A stretch of DNA of 64,000 nucleotides from Parastagonospora avenae f. sp. tritici 18332-5 (lineage: Eukaryota; Ascomycota; Dothideomycetes; Pleosporales; Phaeosphaeriaceae), in the NCBI GenBank assembly GCA_022559985.1, contig JAFJTR010000001.1:930001-994000 (forward strand). Reading direction: 5' to 3'. This document shows, one piece after another, positions 24,406-36,192 of this stretch (the first letter of the stretch is position 1; each line of letters starts with the position of its first letter). A model generated the notes under the pieces. That model was not told where the DNA came from and made no database searches. It was given only the letters and a program-made list of their open reading frames with translations. The position numbers were made by a program, and so were the translations under genes.

Positions 24406-26256
24406 ATTGACGGCTGACCGGTCTGTTCGAGGCAGTGTAATCGAATGATTAGCAGGGAATGCTCGTGTGGCTGCTTATGCCGATGCAAGTACGGGTGAGG
24501 TGTAGAGGATCAAATCTGACAGGGATGTCCAGGGCTGATGGCAAGTAGGTGAATGTAAGCGTCAAGGTATTTCGCCTCCAGTCGTAGTTCCCTTATTTGG
24601 GCTTGTAGACAATGAGAAATAAATCCCCAGATAGTGACCCCTCAGTGGCAACTGCCCTTGAAGTCACGGTCGCGCATTCCCGACTTGCTTGGCTACAATC
24701 GCGCGGACGTCATTTCCCTGGGCAAACACATGTGCAGCTTTCAAACGCGGGGCTCGTCAGGGCTTTGCTGTTTCAGAGCCTACAACAATGTGCCTGCCAT
24801 TGGCGAAGAGATACGCACCGCTGACCTGGTTACACATCATACGTACTTGATTGACGCCGGTGTGGTGAACCGAGAAATCGATGGAGGGTCATCTCGGCTT
24901 TTAGTAGCCCGAGTTAGGAAGGCGCCAAGCAGTGTTGATTGTCAAGACTGTTGGGTTTGCGCTGCGTAGAATTGGTCAGCAGTAGAAACAGGAATATAGT
25001 GGATTCCAACCAACATACATGCCAGCTGCATGAGAGTGGAGAAGCCAGTCTACCGCTTCGGCATTATATTGGCGAGTCGCGGATGTTGCCTCGCGGGTTT
25101 GTTTTTGTTGTTGTTATTTCCGCTATTTCAAAGAGCCGCAAGTCTCGCCATCGCAGGGAGGAATCAAGGAAGAAAGAATTCAACAGTTGCATGTTACGAT
25201 TGGATGAAAATAGTGCTGCGACGTGGCATCGCTTATCTGTTCGCCGGCATGAGATACCATCACCTTGGGTAAGGTATGGGCGCTCCGAGCATATTCGGCT
25301 ATCACGAGCCTAGCAGGCCATCGTCAAAACTTAAAGCGCCGGTTACGCGTTAGCCCTGTGTAGTTTGCAGCAGTGGTTCTACCTAGCAACGGCTTCAGGG
25401 CGATCATACCATGCAGTGGGAACTTTGCAAATAATGTTGAGGGGAGCATCGGAAGTTGGCCAGAGATCCTTCATTGCTTTGCAGCAGGTGAACATGGGGT
25501 ATCGTCAGATGTGGCGCAAATCAAGTGTAGGATAGGCCTCTAGGTGCTCCATGTTCCGTCGTCAATACAATAGCCGAAGCTCGAGCCCTCGCGGAACATA
25601 CCACTTTGAGCATGATGATGTATTTTCACGTAAGATCCATCGGGGAATGTCATTTAACAAATATTGGAAATTGTATATTCGCGTCTCGAAGGACTGCGCG
25701 TGCTGGCCGTCAAGTAATCGATGCTGATTTTGGAGCCTGGCCCTGGTTATTCGAACGAAGATCAAGAAAACAAGGAAACAAAACCGAGACCGAAAACCCT
25801 CCGCTTTTGTACATGATCCGGCGTGACTCCATAATGCGACCAAAGCCTCCGATTCCCTGGTCAAGTGCCCGGTGATATTAAATGCCCTGTATAACGCCGC
25901 TTTGAGTAAAACGAATAGCAAAGGACGGCGTGGCGCGTCCATCCTCATTTCCTCTGTGTATCATGGCCAGGACCTATGCAAAAGAAAATTGGGAATGCAA
26001 ACTCGCTCCAAATGCAAAAGCCAGGCGTTGAAGCCCTGGCCAAGTGAAAAATGTAGGGTCAGGAAGCTCGAGAAGCCTCTGACCCATGCTCGAACGCTGC
26101 GGTCCAAAGGAAAAGTATCCAGAAGAAATCGTGTACCAGCACAAACTTTTCCTAGAAGCCCTGACCTGCTCGAGGTCCATCTATATGCTATTGCGTGTCC
26201 TGGATCGTTGCTTTTGGCATCGTTACGACATCCCCATTACACCATTCCAGCCTATT
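24406..26256. other. Gene-free 1.85-kb region
   Basis: This lies between the 5' end of the dehydrogenase gene and the 3' end of the large disordered protein gene, both on the minus strand. Frames of up to 128 codons occur but have no ATG context, domain or coherent splice pattern. I see no supported gene, repeat or RNA. Confidence 0.5.
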
Positions 26257-29200
26257 TTACATAACCGTCATTCGATGCATCTGTGCTGCGGGATCTGTGT
26301 CCTGTTGGAACAAGTTGCTGAAAGGAGGCTCTTCGTGTCTCGGACTAGCGTTCGGGCTGGAGTACAAGCCTTCCGCGTCTCTTATTGCATCTTTCACTTT
26401 GCGCGTCAAGGTGTTGACATAAGGGACGATGCGTCGCAAGGTTGCTGTGTCGAATGGAACCTTCTTCGAGGAAGGAGTAGGAGGCGCATCGTCGCCTTGC
26501 TCAAAAACGCTCTTCCTTTTTTGCAGTGCCTCGATTACAGAGCGCGCTTTGGCCTCTGAGTCCTTGCGCGGCCGCGTGATGATTGTTTTGGACCCCGAGG
26601 ATTTTCTCGGCATTTCGTAGGTAGATTTGGGCGGGATCGGGGAGGACTGGGGCCCGAAGATGCCGTAGTTTGGGGGTAGGATCGTCTTTCTTCGAGGCTG
26701 CTGTGACTGGGTAGGGGTTCGAACGGTATCATCGCTGGGTGATGCAGACTTGCGCGTTCGCCGGCCTAAGCTAGGACTGGCACCTGGGCCAGGTAGCTCA
26801 TCAAAGGCATCCTCGTCAAAGCCTGGTGAAGATGGAGGCGACAAGCGAGAAACTCCTTCATGATCCGCCTCTTGGTCTGCAAGATCTATCATAGCATCGA
26901 CCTCTTCCCACATTCCTGATTGTGGTCCGTCTATTATTCCAAGCGCGACAGCTCGCACCTTGTGTTCCTTGAGCTCTTCAATGAGGAGGCCCCACTCGCG
27001 CAATAGGCCAATGTTCGCGAGGACGTTGTTTTGCTGCTCCTGAATGCTCTTTGGTACAACCATGGCTGTACCACTGTCGACTCTGGGCGCTTCATCTGCA
27101 TCCTCTGCGGCAGGATCTTCGTTCAGTTCGGAAAAGTCAAAGTCGTCGTTCCAATCTTCGGTAACACCCTTGCTGCCTACCCCCCAGGTGCCGAACTTGT
27201 TCGTCACAACTGTGTTACGTTTACCTGTCGCATCTGGTACGACGGGAACACTTTGGCTGCGGGCGTGCAACCCGCTCGGAACTCGTCGCCCAACAGATCG
27301 ACTGCCTCTCCGATCTGCGTCCTTCTTCCCATGAACGGTTCGAGGGCGAGGAGGGGTGCGATTGCCCGAACTCTTGTCGGCGGGCTGCTGTTCGGACCAA
27401 TCGAAGATGCTGCTGCGCGCCTCCCGATCACAGTGCTCTGCTGTGAGATGTAGTGGCGTCGAGGGCTTGGGACTAGATCCGGTAGCGAGGAGGCGAGGGT
27501 TAGAGCGTCGCAGTGACACAGGCGTAGCGGCGTGGCTGACTGTCGGTAGATCAACCCAAGAGTCCTCAACATCTTCCTCTTCACGAGACCACCTACTGCT
27601 GTCATCGTCCCCTGCGCGCGAGTCCCATTCGAGCGTGCCAAGCGAGAGCGGCTTTGGCATGCTCGGAGGAGACGAGGGTATTAAATTAGGAAATAAGGGT
27701 GCGCTGTGCGTCCGTGTGAAGCTCGGCGAGTCCTGTAGAGACCGCTCGGGTCGTACCGTCCGGACAGGTGTCGAGATGCTTTCTTCTTCCTCGGCGATGC
27801 TGTGCTGGCCAAAGGCAGCATTGACGATGGGCTCGCCAAAAGCGCCGGGAGGCAGTAGGTCTCGTAGGGCTGTCACCTTGACCTTGGAAGGCGGCGATTC
27901 ATCAAATATGGTCTCTATGCGAGGCCCTCGCGGCCCGCCCGACGTGCTCCTCGTCGCGCCAGTGCGTAGCGAATCGAAAAGGGTTTCGCTCTGGAAGTCG
28001 GCGTCGTCTTCGTCGCCCGAACCTAAACCACGAACCTCATTATCAGACGAGCCGACCAATGTCGAGGCTTGTTCAGAGGGCGCCATGGAATGACGCGACG
28101 GACGAACCCCCGGTTGCGCTAAGGTTGGCGACGGCGGCATGTGATTGGCGAGTGCCGCGGCTGAGGCAATCACCTCGAGCTGAGGCATTGACGCCAAGGC
28201 GCCTTCAGGGTCAGAGACAGGAGCAGCGCTACGGACCGACTGCTCGGGCAACGGCTGCGACGAAGAGCCTCCAGATGGTTCATTTTCGAGTGCCGCGTGG
28301 GATTCGGCAGATTGCAAGGGCCCCGCGGAGGTCGCAATGTTGCGTCTGGTCAGAGTTGGGTCCGTCACTCGTCGGCGCGCATCTGCGAAATACGAGAAGC
28401 TGCTGCGCCGGCGACTCATAGTGGGCGTGGGAGGCGCTGAGCTGACCCGCTGGCTCGCCCTGCGCGATAGTCTGCCGCCGCGAGGTTTAGCCGTCGCCTG
28501 TTTTTTGGTGGTGGAGGAAAGCAGGTCAGTGATGGAGAAGGAGCGTCTGGGCCGCGCTGCATCCTGAGAAATTTCTGTCGTCGAAGGGTGCTGCGGGACT
28601 GAGTCGAGGGCGTTTGTGCTGGTGGTGACGATGGTTGTCATGTCCAGCGGGGTCCCGGGCCTGCTCACGAAGAATACGCTTTCACCACCCTCGCTGTCCA
28701 GCTCTTCTGCACCAGCTGAAATTGATCGGGCAAGCACCAGCGTCGGCTTGTGCTTGCCGTCGGGCACGATTGTGCGGAAGCCCAGCGCCTTCGACAACGG
28801 GCGGTCCTTTCCAACTCTTGCTGTGAAAAAATGTGTGTACTCGGGCTCGCTGACTGTGCTGGCTCTTACCGGCTCGTGGACTGATGCGTCCTCGGCAGTC
28901 ATCTCGAGCAGCGGGCTGTGGTACTGGAGTGTTGCCGACCGCTGGTGACTGGTGGCAGGGCGGCGGAACGACGGGCGGAGAGATCCTGAGCCCGGAAGAG
29001 GTGTTTCGTGGGGGCGCCGAAGCGATGACGAGCGCTTTACGAGCTTGTTTGGTGGCAGGGGTGAAGGAGATCGTCGTCGGCCGATCATGGGTGCTGTAGA
29101 GCCGTCATGCGAGAAGGCCATGGAGCCATTGGAACACGATACAGACGGCGAGAGTGGTGCGGGACTAGGGCTGGGATTCCTGCTCGATTGCGGCGAATTT

Positions 29201-29490
29201 GAAATAATGGAGAGGCGTTGTATCCACGAGCGTCTGCGTGACGGCACATGCCCCGTCATATCCAGCTCGACTGTATCCTGCTCACTCGTGGCATAACCCT
29301 TCAGTGCACCACTAGACGGCTGCAGACCCGTGTCGCCGCTTGTCATCCTCCTCATCATGCGCCGTTTGGGGCGTCCATCCTGACTGGGTCGAGCCGAAAG
29401 TGAAATCCGCGAGGCAGGAGCGACTGAGATAGGGGCACCGAAGGAAGGTGCGGTCGTGGTCGTCGCAGAGGTGTGGACGGCAGTAGACAT
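26257..29490 (-). CDS. Large disordered Ser/Pro/Arg-rich protein, unknown
   Basis: One uninterrupted frame of 1,077 residues starts at an ATG. I do not recognise a named family. Most of the protein is predicted by eye to be disordered: runs rich in Ser, Pro and Arg (RRSPSPLPPNKLVKRSSSLR, SRRRSSFSYFADARRR) look like phosphorylation targets of basophilic and proline-directed kinases. Two islands look folded or conserved. One is HFFTARVGKDRPLSKALG. The other combines NKFGTWGVG, EDWNDDFDFSE and VPKSIQEQQNNVLANIGLLR, the last running into a long amphipathic helix (EWGLLIEELKEHKVRAVALG). A short C-terminal helix (IVPYVNTLTRKVKDAIRDAE) ends it. This pattern suits a signalling or scaffold protein, but that is inference. 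The upstream neighbour, Gcn20, is divergent across 2.2 kb. Confidence 0.75.
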   Translation of the reverse strand: MSTAVHTSATTTTAPSFGAPISVAPASRISLSARPSQDGRPKRRMMRRMTSGDTGLQPSSGALKGYATSEQDTVELDMTGHVPSRRRSWIQRLSIISNSPQSSRNPSPSPAPLSPSVSCSNGSMAFSHDGSTAPMIGRRRSPSPLPPNKLVKRSSSLRRPHETPLPGSGSLRPSFRRPATSHQRSATLQYHSPLLEMTAEDASVHEPVRASTVSEPEYTHFFTARVGKDRPLSKALGFRTIVPDGKHKPTLVLARSISAGAEELDSEGGESVFFVSRPGTPLDMTTIVTTSTNALDSVPQHPSTTEISQDAARPRRSFSITDLLSSTTKKQATAKPRGGRLSRRASQRVSSAPPTPTMSRRRSSFSYFADARRRVTDPTLTRRNIATSAGPLQSAESHAALENEPSGGSSSQPLPEQSVRSAAPVSDPEGALASMPQLEVIASAAALANHMPPSPTLAQPGVRPSRHSMAPSEQASTLVGSSDNEVRGLGSGDEDDADFQSETLFDSLRTGATRSTSGGPRGPRIETIFDESPPSKVKVTALRDLLPPGAFGEPIVNAAFGQHSIAEEEESISTPVRTVRPERSLQDSPSFTRTHSAPLFPNLIPSSPPSMPKPLSLGTLEWDSRAGDDDSSRWSREEEDVEDSWVDLPTVSHAATPVSLRRSNPRLLATGSSPKPSTPLHLTAEHCDREARSSIFDWSEQQPADKSSGNRTPPRPRTVHGKKDADRRGSRSVGRRVPSGLHARSQSVPVVPDATGKRNTVVTNKFGTWGVGSKGVTEDWNDDFDFSELNEDPAAEDADEAPRVDSGTAMVVPKSIQEQQNNVLANIGLLREWGLLIEELKEHKVRAVALGIIDGPQSGMWEEVDAMIDLADQEADHEGVSRLSPPSSPGFDEDAFDELPGPGASPSLGRRTRKSASPSDDTVRTPTQSQQPRRKTILPPNYGIFGPQSSPIPPKSTYEMPRKSSGSKTIITRPRKDSEAKARSVIEALQKRKSVFEQGDDAPPTPSSKKVPFDTATLRRIVPYVNTLTRKVKDAIRDAEGLYSSPNASPRHEEPPFSNLFQQDTDPAAQMHRMTVM

Positions 29491-31720
29491 TGATTCGGGG
29501 ACTAGCTCTCGAGTGAGCGTAGTTTTCTTCTTGTTCGAGTTTGAGGAGTCGAAGGGGGTCTCGCGTCCAAAAGACAGACCGACCGCAGATGCACCAACGA
29601 CAGTGGCAGTAGCACAAAGCTGTGTGACGAGAATGCGTCAGTGATGGCACTTTCGTACAACGAACATGCGAGGTATCTCGAGGTAAGACAGAATCACCGC
29701 CGCTCTCGGCAGCAATGCAGCAGAGGCTGCGAGAGATATCAAAACAAAGCAAGGGTCGCCCGTCGGTGCGGTCCGATGCCACCACAAGACGTGAGGAAAA
29801 TGGAGAATACATACAGTTGGACAAGTTTTCATTCTCGTTAGTAACCAAGCCGCCGGGGAGAGCTCGCTCGTCGAAACCTCTGTGGCGACGCGTTGAGCAT
29901 CATGCCCTGTCGAGGTGCCGGTGAAGTGCAGTTCGGCACAAAGCTGCACAGAGAGCGATGGAGTGGAATGGAGGGGCTCAATCAGACAGACTCTCTAGCA
30001 TTACTGTGAGCAAGGCGACAAAGGGCGGCTAGAGCAGCCGTAGCGGGCTGAGGCAGAGTAGGTGGAGCTGCGCTGAAGACGCGGACGGCGAACTGGAAGA
30101 AATCCGCTGCTTGTTGCTTCTAGGATCTACATACAGGGCTACCCAGCTACGCAAACCCGCTTGGGATTAGCGAGATGTTGCCGATGAATTGGGCTGATAG
30201 CGCCAATGTCGAAACATAACACGGAGTCAACACAGGCCGCATGCCTCACTCTCCACCGTCATAGCTTCATGCTGCAACAACATGGAAATTCTCCGCAAGC
30301 AATAACACGGCCAGGGCAGCCTCTCGTGTACCTCGGAAACAGCATGACTGTATGGGCCAAGTGCATCATTCGGTACCACCACGCTGGCGAGCCTGTGTCA
30401 GAGATAGCGCCGAGTAACCATCCACCAGCAACCAGGCACGCAGAGGCTGGCCGTCGCAGCAAGTGAACCCCTCGCAGCTAACGCGGCCCAAAATAGTCTA
30501 CCAGATTGGTCCTGATAGCATCTCGGAGCATGGTAGCAACGCGCGGTGATTCGCAAGTGGCTGTCTGAAGAGCGCGCGTGTTCCCTGCAAGTGCAAGCGG
30601 AGTTTGCTGATCGCGGCGTGCGGTGCGTGAGTAGCAACCGGTTTATGTACCTCATCGGTCCCTAAAGTAGAGCGTGCCTTAGCTTGTACAGCCATGGAGC
30701 CTTTAGCCAGTTCTCCGGTACGATGACAACAACAACACAATTTCTCCGACACAAAACAGGCAAAATGAGGGCCGTCCACGGGAGGGTAGTCATGCTCGCG
30801 AATGCACGAGACCTTGTAGATTACTGCTTCGGCACTAAACTTCACCAATTGCAGTTTGCAGCGTCCAGACAGCTCCTCGTCGCTCGGATCCTGGACCAAG
30901 CACGTCAGCCCCAGGGCGGAGAAGCTGGCAAGGAACGGGAACAAGGATGGAGGATAGGCCGGAACTGAGCACCCATGCGAGCGAATTCTGATCCTGGGTA
31001 GAGGCCCCGCGAGCGCACGAGGCGTGATAGCAACGTAGGCATCCGTGGTTCTGAAGACAAAGAAAGTTCAGCGTGCCCCGTCACAGTGATGCCGTGAGCA
31101 AGTCGGACGTGAGGTCCGGCTTGGACAGCCCTGACAGCCATCCAGCTATCAATCATCCGGTGCCCGTCTGGGCGTAGCACCTCACGAACACTGCCGTGTC
31201 CATCCCTCGGGGTATGGCCGCGAACGTATAGCAATATTCCGCAGTACAAGGCTTGTAGACGGATCCATGAGTGGCCTGGGCGAGGTGAGATGATGGCACA
31301 GTGTGATCAGCAATGTTTACCGGGCGACACAACATGCGCGTAGCCGGAAATCCTGGAAGCACATCGTTGCGATGCCGCAGGACGGGTTGTGCAGGTCAGC
31401 CTCTCATGTGAGGAGCTCAACGCGGGCCGGTGTTTTCTTTTGATAGCCACAAGGCAGCCCTCCGTGATTGGCTCCCGCGCTACTTCTAGAAACACGCCAC
31501 TCCACAACCCACTAGCATCTTCATCAAATTCCGCGTGCCAATCGCAAGCACAAACGCCCAACGACCCGCCACTGTGACAAAACACTGACGGTTACCATTG
31601 CTAGACGCCTCCAAGACACGTGTTTCCGATTTCTCGCCGACTTGGACGCCACCGTTGAGATCCGATATTGACAAGTGTTGCACAAGGCGCCGTCCTCGCA
31701 TCTCACCCTGGACAACCACC
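29491..31720. promoter_or_regulatory. 2.2-kb divergent intergenic region
   Basis: This separates two divergent genes, the 1,077-residue protein and Gcn20, so it must hold both promoters and leaders. Frames up to 148 codons occur but none has domain content. The frame upstream of the Gcn20 ATG is open back to about 31598 but lacks an in-frame ATG, so the start at 31721 stands. I cannot place transcription starts. Confidence 0.45.
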
Positions 31721-34082
31721 ATGGAAACCGAAATTAGAGCCCAGATCCCCAACATCGATCCCGTTCTTTCGGAGTACTCCGTGGGGTACCTGACCCATGC
31801 TGCAAACTCCTTCTCGTCAGACTCTGACCCCAATGCTCCCTCGCCACTCGAGGAAGCTGCGGCGGCTGTGAGCGCACTGCTCTTGTCTGCCTCTGGAGAC
31901 CTATCGAGCAAGAATGAGACCACCATTCAGAACCTCGTTGACAAATTCGTCTCCCGTCTCAATGTTGCGAATGGCACCGATAGTGAGCGGCGTCAGATGG
32001 CGCCATCTGCCAGAAAGCTTGATCAAGCTATCCACGTGGGTTCGTCGAGGAATATCTCCACCACACTTGGTCTTGCAGGCGCTGCCGTTGATCTAGAATC
32101 TGCAAACACGCGTAAGGTGGAATCCAGAGTCGACAAGAAGAAGCTTGAGAAGGCTGAGCGCAAACTTCGGGCCAAGCAAGATCGCAAAGAGTTCAAGAAC
32201 GTTGAATACGAGGCATCGCGATTGCTCGACACAACGGACGAGGCTCAAAGCTATGAAGAGTTCTACATGTCTGTCAATCCCTTGCAGCTGGGCTCCGACG
32301 CGCAGTCGAAGAGCAAAGATATCAAGATCGACAGCTTCGACGTTTCCATGCCTGGTCTGCGTATCCTTACTGACAGTTCCTTGACACTGGCATATGGTAG
32401 GAGATATGGTCTTGTTGGCCAGAACGGTATCGGAAAATCCACACTGCTTCGAGCTCTCGCTCGTCGCGAGGTCAACATTCCAACTCATATTTCCATTCTC
32501 CATGTTGAACAAGAAGTGAGCAATCCACGCCAGTTCCAGTTACTCAGGTACTAACTCCACTCGCAGATCACAGGTGATGATACGCCGGCTCTGCAAGCCG
32601 TCCTGGATGCCGACGTTTGGCGCAAGCATCTATTGAAGGAGCAAGATGTATGGTCGCCTCCACCCGCCCTATCTGAACATCACTAACCCCTTGCAGAAAA
32701 TCACCAAGGAACTAGCCGAGATTGAAGCTGAACGTGCCACTATGGCAGATACATCTGCTGATGCTGCTCGACTAGACACCCAGCGTGAGGGCCTCGACAC
32801 GACTCTGAGTGATGTACATTCCAAACTTGCTGAGATGGAGTCCGATAAGGCTGAGTCCCGAGCCGCCAGTATTTTGGCAGGTCTCGGATTCTCGACCGAG
32901 CGACAACAATTTGCAACCAAGACTTTCTCTGGAGGATGGAGAATGAGACTGGCTCTTGCCCGAGCACTGTTTTGTGAACCCGATCTCCTCCTTCTTGACG
33001 AGCCCTCCAACATGTTGGACGTCCCATCCATCACCTTCTTGGCCAACTACCTCCAGGGCTACCCCAGTACCGTGCTGGTCGTATCTCACGACAGGGCCTT
33101 CCTGAACGAAGTTGCCACAGATATTATTCACCAGCACTCAGAGCGACTCGACTACTACAAGGGCGGCAACTTTGACTCGTTCTATGCTACCAAAGAGGAG
33201 CGCCGAAAGACGGCAGCGCGCGAGTACGAGAAACAGATGGGAGAGCGTGCGCATTTGCAGGCTTTCATCGACAAGTTCCGTTACAACGCCGCGAAGTCTT
33301 CTGAGGCTCAGTCGAGGATCAAGAAGCTCGAGCGCATGCCAGTGCTCACACCGCCGGAAGCCGAGTACACTGTTCACTTCAAGTTCCCAGAAGTGGAGAA
33401 GATGTCGCCGCCTATTATTCAGATGACGGATGTTACCTTTGGGTACGCGAAGGACAACATACTGCTCAAGAACGTTGATCTGGACGTACAGCTCGACTCC
33501 CGCATCGGTATCGTCGGTCCAAATGGTGCTGGTAAGACGACAGCTTTGAAGTTGCTGATCGGTGCACTCCAACCCACATCTGGACTGATTTCCCAGAACC
33601 CACGTCTGCGAGTTGGGTTCTTCGCACAACATCACGTCGACGCGCTCGACCTCAACGACAGCGCTGTTGGCTTTATGTCGAAGCAATATCACGGCCGAGC
33701 AGACGAGGAGTACCGTCGCCACCTAGGTGCGTTTGGTATCACGGGTATGACAGGTCTGCAGAAGATGGAACTGCTTTCCGGAGGTCAGAAGTCACGTGTT
33801 GCTTTTGCCTGTTTGGCGCTTCAGAACCCCCACATCCTTGTGCTCGACGAGCCTTCCAACCACTTGGACATTGAGGCGATGGACGCATTGTCAGATGCGC
33901 TCAACAAATTCCAGGGAGGTGTTTTGATGGTCAGTCACGACGTCACCATGTTGCAGAATGTGTGCAAGAGTCTGTGGGTGTGTGATAATGGAACGATCGA
34001 GCACTTCGATGGAAACGTGGCGCAGTACAAGGCTCGAATCACTGCCCAGGCCAACGCAGCTGGGGTGGTCGCGAAACATTAG
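31721..34082 (+). CDS. GCN20: ABCF ATPase Gcn20, translation control
   Basis: Gcn20 works with Gcn1 on the ribosome to activate the eIF2-alpha kinase Gcn2 in amino-acid starvation. Exons 31721-32515, 32567-32647 and 32697-34082 give 753 residues, nearly the same length as yeast Gcn20 (752); introns are 51 and 49 bp. The N-terminal 190 residues are the Gcn1-binding region typical of the ABCF3/Gcn20 group (PVLSEYSVGYLTHAA). ABC domain 1 has Walker A GQNGIGKST near residue 235, signature FSGGWRMRLALARAL and Walker B DLLLLDEPSN. ABC domain 2 has GPNGAGKTT, LSGGQKSRVAFA and HILVLDEPSNHLD. There are no membrane segments. The ATG context (CAACCACCATGG) is strong. Choosing Gcn20 over Arb1 or New1 rests on the N-terminus and length. 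Confidence 0.95.
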
Positions 34083-34453
34083 GGTGGACAATGTGATGTA
34101 TACCTGCTAGACCCAATGGAACTCGTACAGCAGAACAGCAGAACAGCAGAACAGCTTCACAACCGCACCGAGTACCGTTCCTCTCCAGGGAATCGGTTCA
34201 CGACACAGCATTGACTATACGAACATCTGGCCCTGAAGCGTGACACAGTTTGGAGGGCACCGAGTATTGGACCATTGTTGTGACGATGCAGCTAGGCCTT
34301 GCCTATCGCGGAAGCGGAGGGCACGCTAGGCCCGTCTGGCTGCGGCGAGCACTGGATGCCCTCACTTGACTTCACCTCACATCGCGAGCTCACACACGCG
34401 CACACCCGCCTCAAGCAAACAATCTTCCTTCACGCCCACTGCAGCTCTGCCCA
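34083..34453. other. Short gene-free region between Gcn20 and Whi2 genes
   Basis: This is 371 bp between two plus-strand genes and must hold the Gcn20 3' end and the Whi2 promoter. It contains a small 8-bp tandem repeat at 34129-34155. The true 5' end of the Whi2 gene may reach into it. Confidence 0.5.
34129..34155 (+). repeat. Microsatellite-like 8-bp tandem repeat
   Basis: The unit AGCAGAAC is repeated three times plus three bases, perfectly, just past the Gcn20 stop codon. It lies in the 3' untranslated region and is likely to vary in copy number between strains. Confidence 0.85.
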
Positions 34454-36192
34454 ATGCCCTCGGCCGGTTTGTGATCTCGAAGCGTACGCGATTAATTGGC
34501 AGCGGCTGTTAGCGCCCTCCTACCCCTTCCAGGCTCGCCAACGACCAGCGACTTCCCGTCCAGTCCTCAGCACACCGGCACCTTGTCGCGCACGCAAGCT
34601 CCCAGCACAGACGGCTTGTCCGTAGTCACTCCTTTGTCTCCGAACACCAGCACCAGCGAAACCTCACACGCAGCCTTCACCGTGACCGCGCCCGCGAGCA
34701 TCGACGCAGCGCTGAGCACCGCCAACGAATCGCCGCACCCGCCTCCCTTCTCCTCGCTCTACTTCCCGGCGCGCAACACCGACGAGCAGCGCAATAAAGC
34801 GTGCCACGCCCCAGGAGACGAGTCGCCGCCTGCATTTGCTGCCGCGCCTCCATTCACCGAGTCCTCGTCCTCTGCCGCTGCCGCAGCTGCTGCCGAGACC
34901 AAAGCTGCACTCCCGCGTGACACCAAGGACAGATCGAGCCGCAAGGACATCGACGACGGAGAGCCTCCGCCGCCCTACAGTGAAGGTTACAGCCCGCTCG
35001 AGTCGTTCACTTACGTCATGGCATCTGCCGGAGGCCCTGCGAGTATTATTACTCAGGTGTCGCAAACAAGTGCTGGGCCGCCCATCAACACGCTTGGCGG
35101 CTCTGACGAGAACATTACCCTGGAATTGAGGTGTGTGGTGGCCGCCTGAAAAGGTCAGACCAGTGCTAACATTTCTGCAGAGGCTCGCGATTCACGCTGT
35201 CGAGGGACGAACTTCTGACGCTACCAGAGTTCGTTCTGCTTTCTCTCTTTCCCAATGGCCTTCTTCCAGATGGCCACATGAACTCTTACCACGATGGAGA
35301 CGTGTACCCAGTCGACGTTGGTAACCCCAGTCCCCCCTTGCCTCCCTCCGATCTGCCCACAGGCCCCATGGCCAAGATCATGTATCACCTCTCCAATCCC
35401 ACATTATACTTATCTGACAACACATATCTCTCACAGTACGATCCGAATTCTCTGCAATACATGCTCGAGTTCTTCCGCAATGTCGCTCAGACCATCCCGG
35501 CTTCACCTCCCTCCCCGACCGCCGCGCCAGACCACCCAGCCGAAGCTGTGCCAATTGAGCCCATGCATGGGTCCGCCAGAGACATGTTGCAGGATCGCGC
35601 TGGTATAATCGTCCTCCGCGAGGACCTCGACTTCTACGCGATCCCGCCGCACCGCGACATTACGCAGCCCGATATGATTGAGGTCAAGCGAGCTGCGGGC
35701 GAGGCTCTGCTGAGACAGGATGGCATATTCTCTGGCCTTAGGAAGAGCGAGGAGCCAGGTACAACTGAGCAGCACTTGATTGAGATGTTGACTGCTGGGT
35801 AAGGACAATACGCCTCTCACGCGGTACCGTAAGGACTGACACACGCGCAGTGGCTTCAACCACGACGATCAATGGGGACACCGCGCTGGTGAGCCTAACA
35901 AGGCTGTCATCTGCAGTATTGCGCTTGCACGTCTTAGAACGGACATCAAGGGTAACGACCTCGCTAATAGCAATGCCGTTGGCATGGCGCAGAAGCTACT
36001 GCTTTTCTGGAGGAAACCCGCTCGCCGCTGCTGGTGGGAGGGTGTTGAGCTTGAGAATGTCAGAGGTGTCGAGGGAAAGCTCAAGGTCTGGATAAGAAGA
36101 GTGTGGACACTCGAGATGGTACGTGATGAGCGCACTTAGCACATCAAGATCGCTGCTAATCAAACACACAGAGTGTCATTGGCCTTCGCTAG
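34454..36192 (+). CDS. WHI2: Whi2-like BTB-fold growth and stress regulator
   Basis: Whi2 in yeast binds Psr phosphatases and links nutrient and stress signals to growth arrest, TORC1 and Ras control. Well-supported exons are 34503-35130, 35181-35798, 35851-36118 and 36172-36192, with introns of 50, 52 and 53 bp. The core has the Whi2/KCTD-like BTB signature: RGSRFTLSRDELLTLPEFVL across a splice, then LFPNGLLPDGHM and LQYMLEFFRNVAQ. Later blocks are LQDRAGIIVLREDLDFYAIP and LLFWRKPARRCWW. The N-terminal 200 residues are Ser/Ala/Pro-rich and disordered. The 5' end is uncertain: the main frame has no ATG for 170 codons, and a 13-base exon at 34454-34466 with a 36-bp intron would supply MPSA, but that intron is unusually short and its donor (GTTTGT) weak. 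A 120-bp in-frame segment, 35317-35436, may be an intron. The protein is 515 residues with it or 475 without. Confidence 0.8.

Noticed and set aside
31598..31720. Upstream extension of the Gcn20 frame
   Set aside because: The frame is open but has no in-frame ATG, and the ATG at 31721 has an excellent context and gives the expected length.
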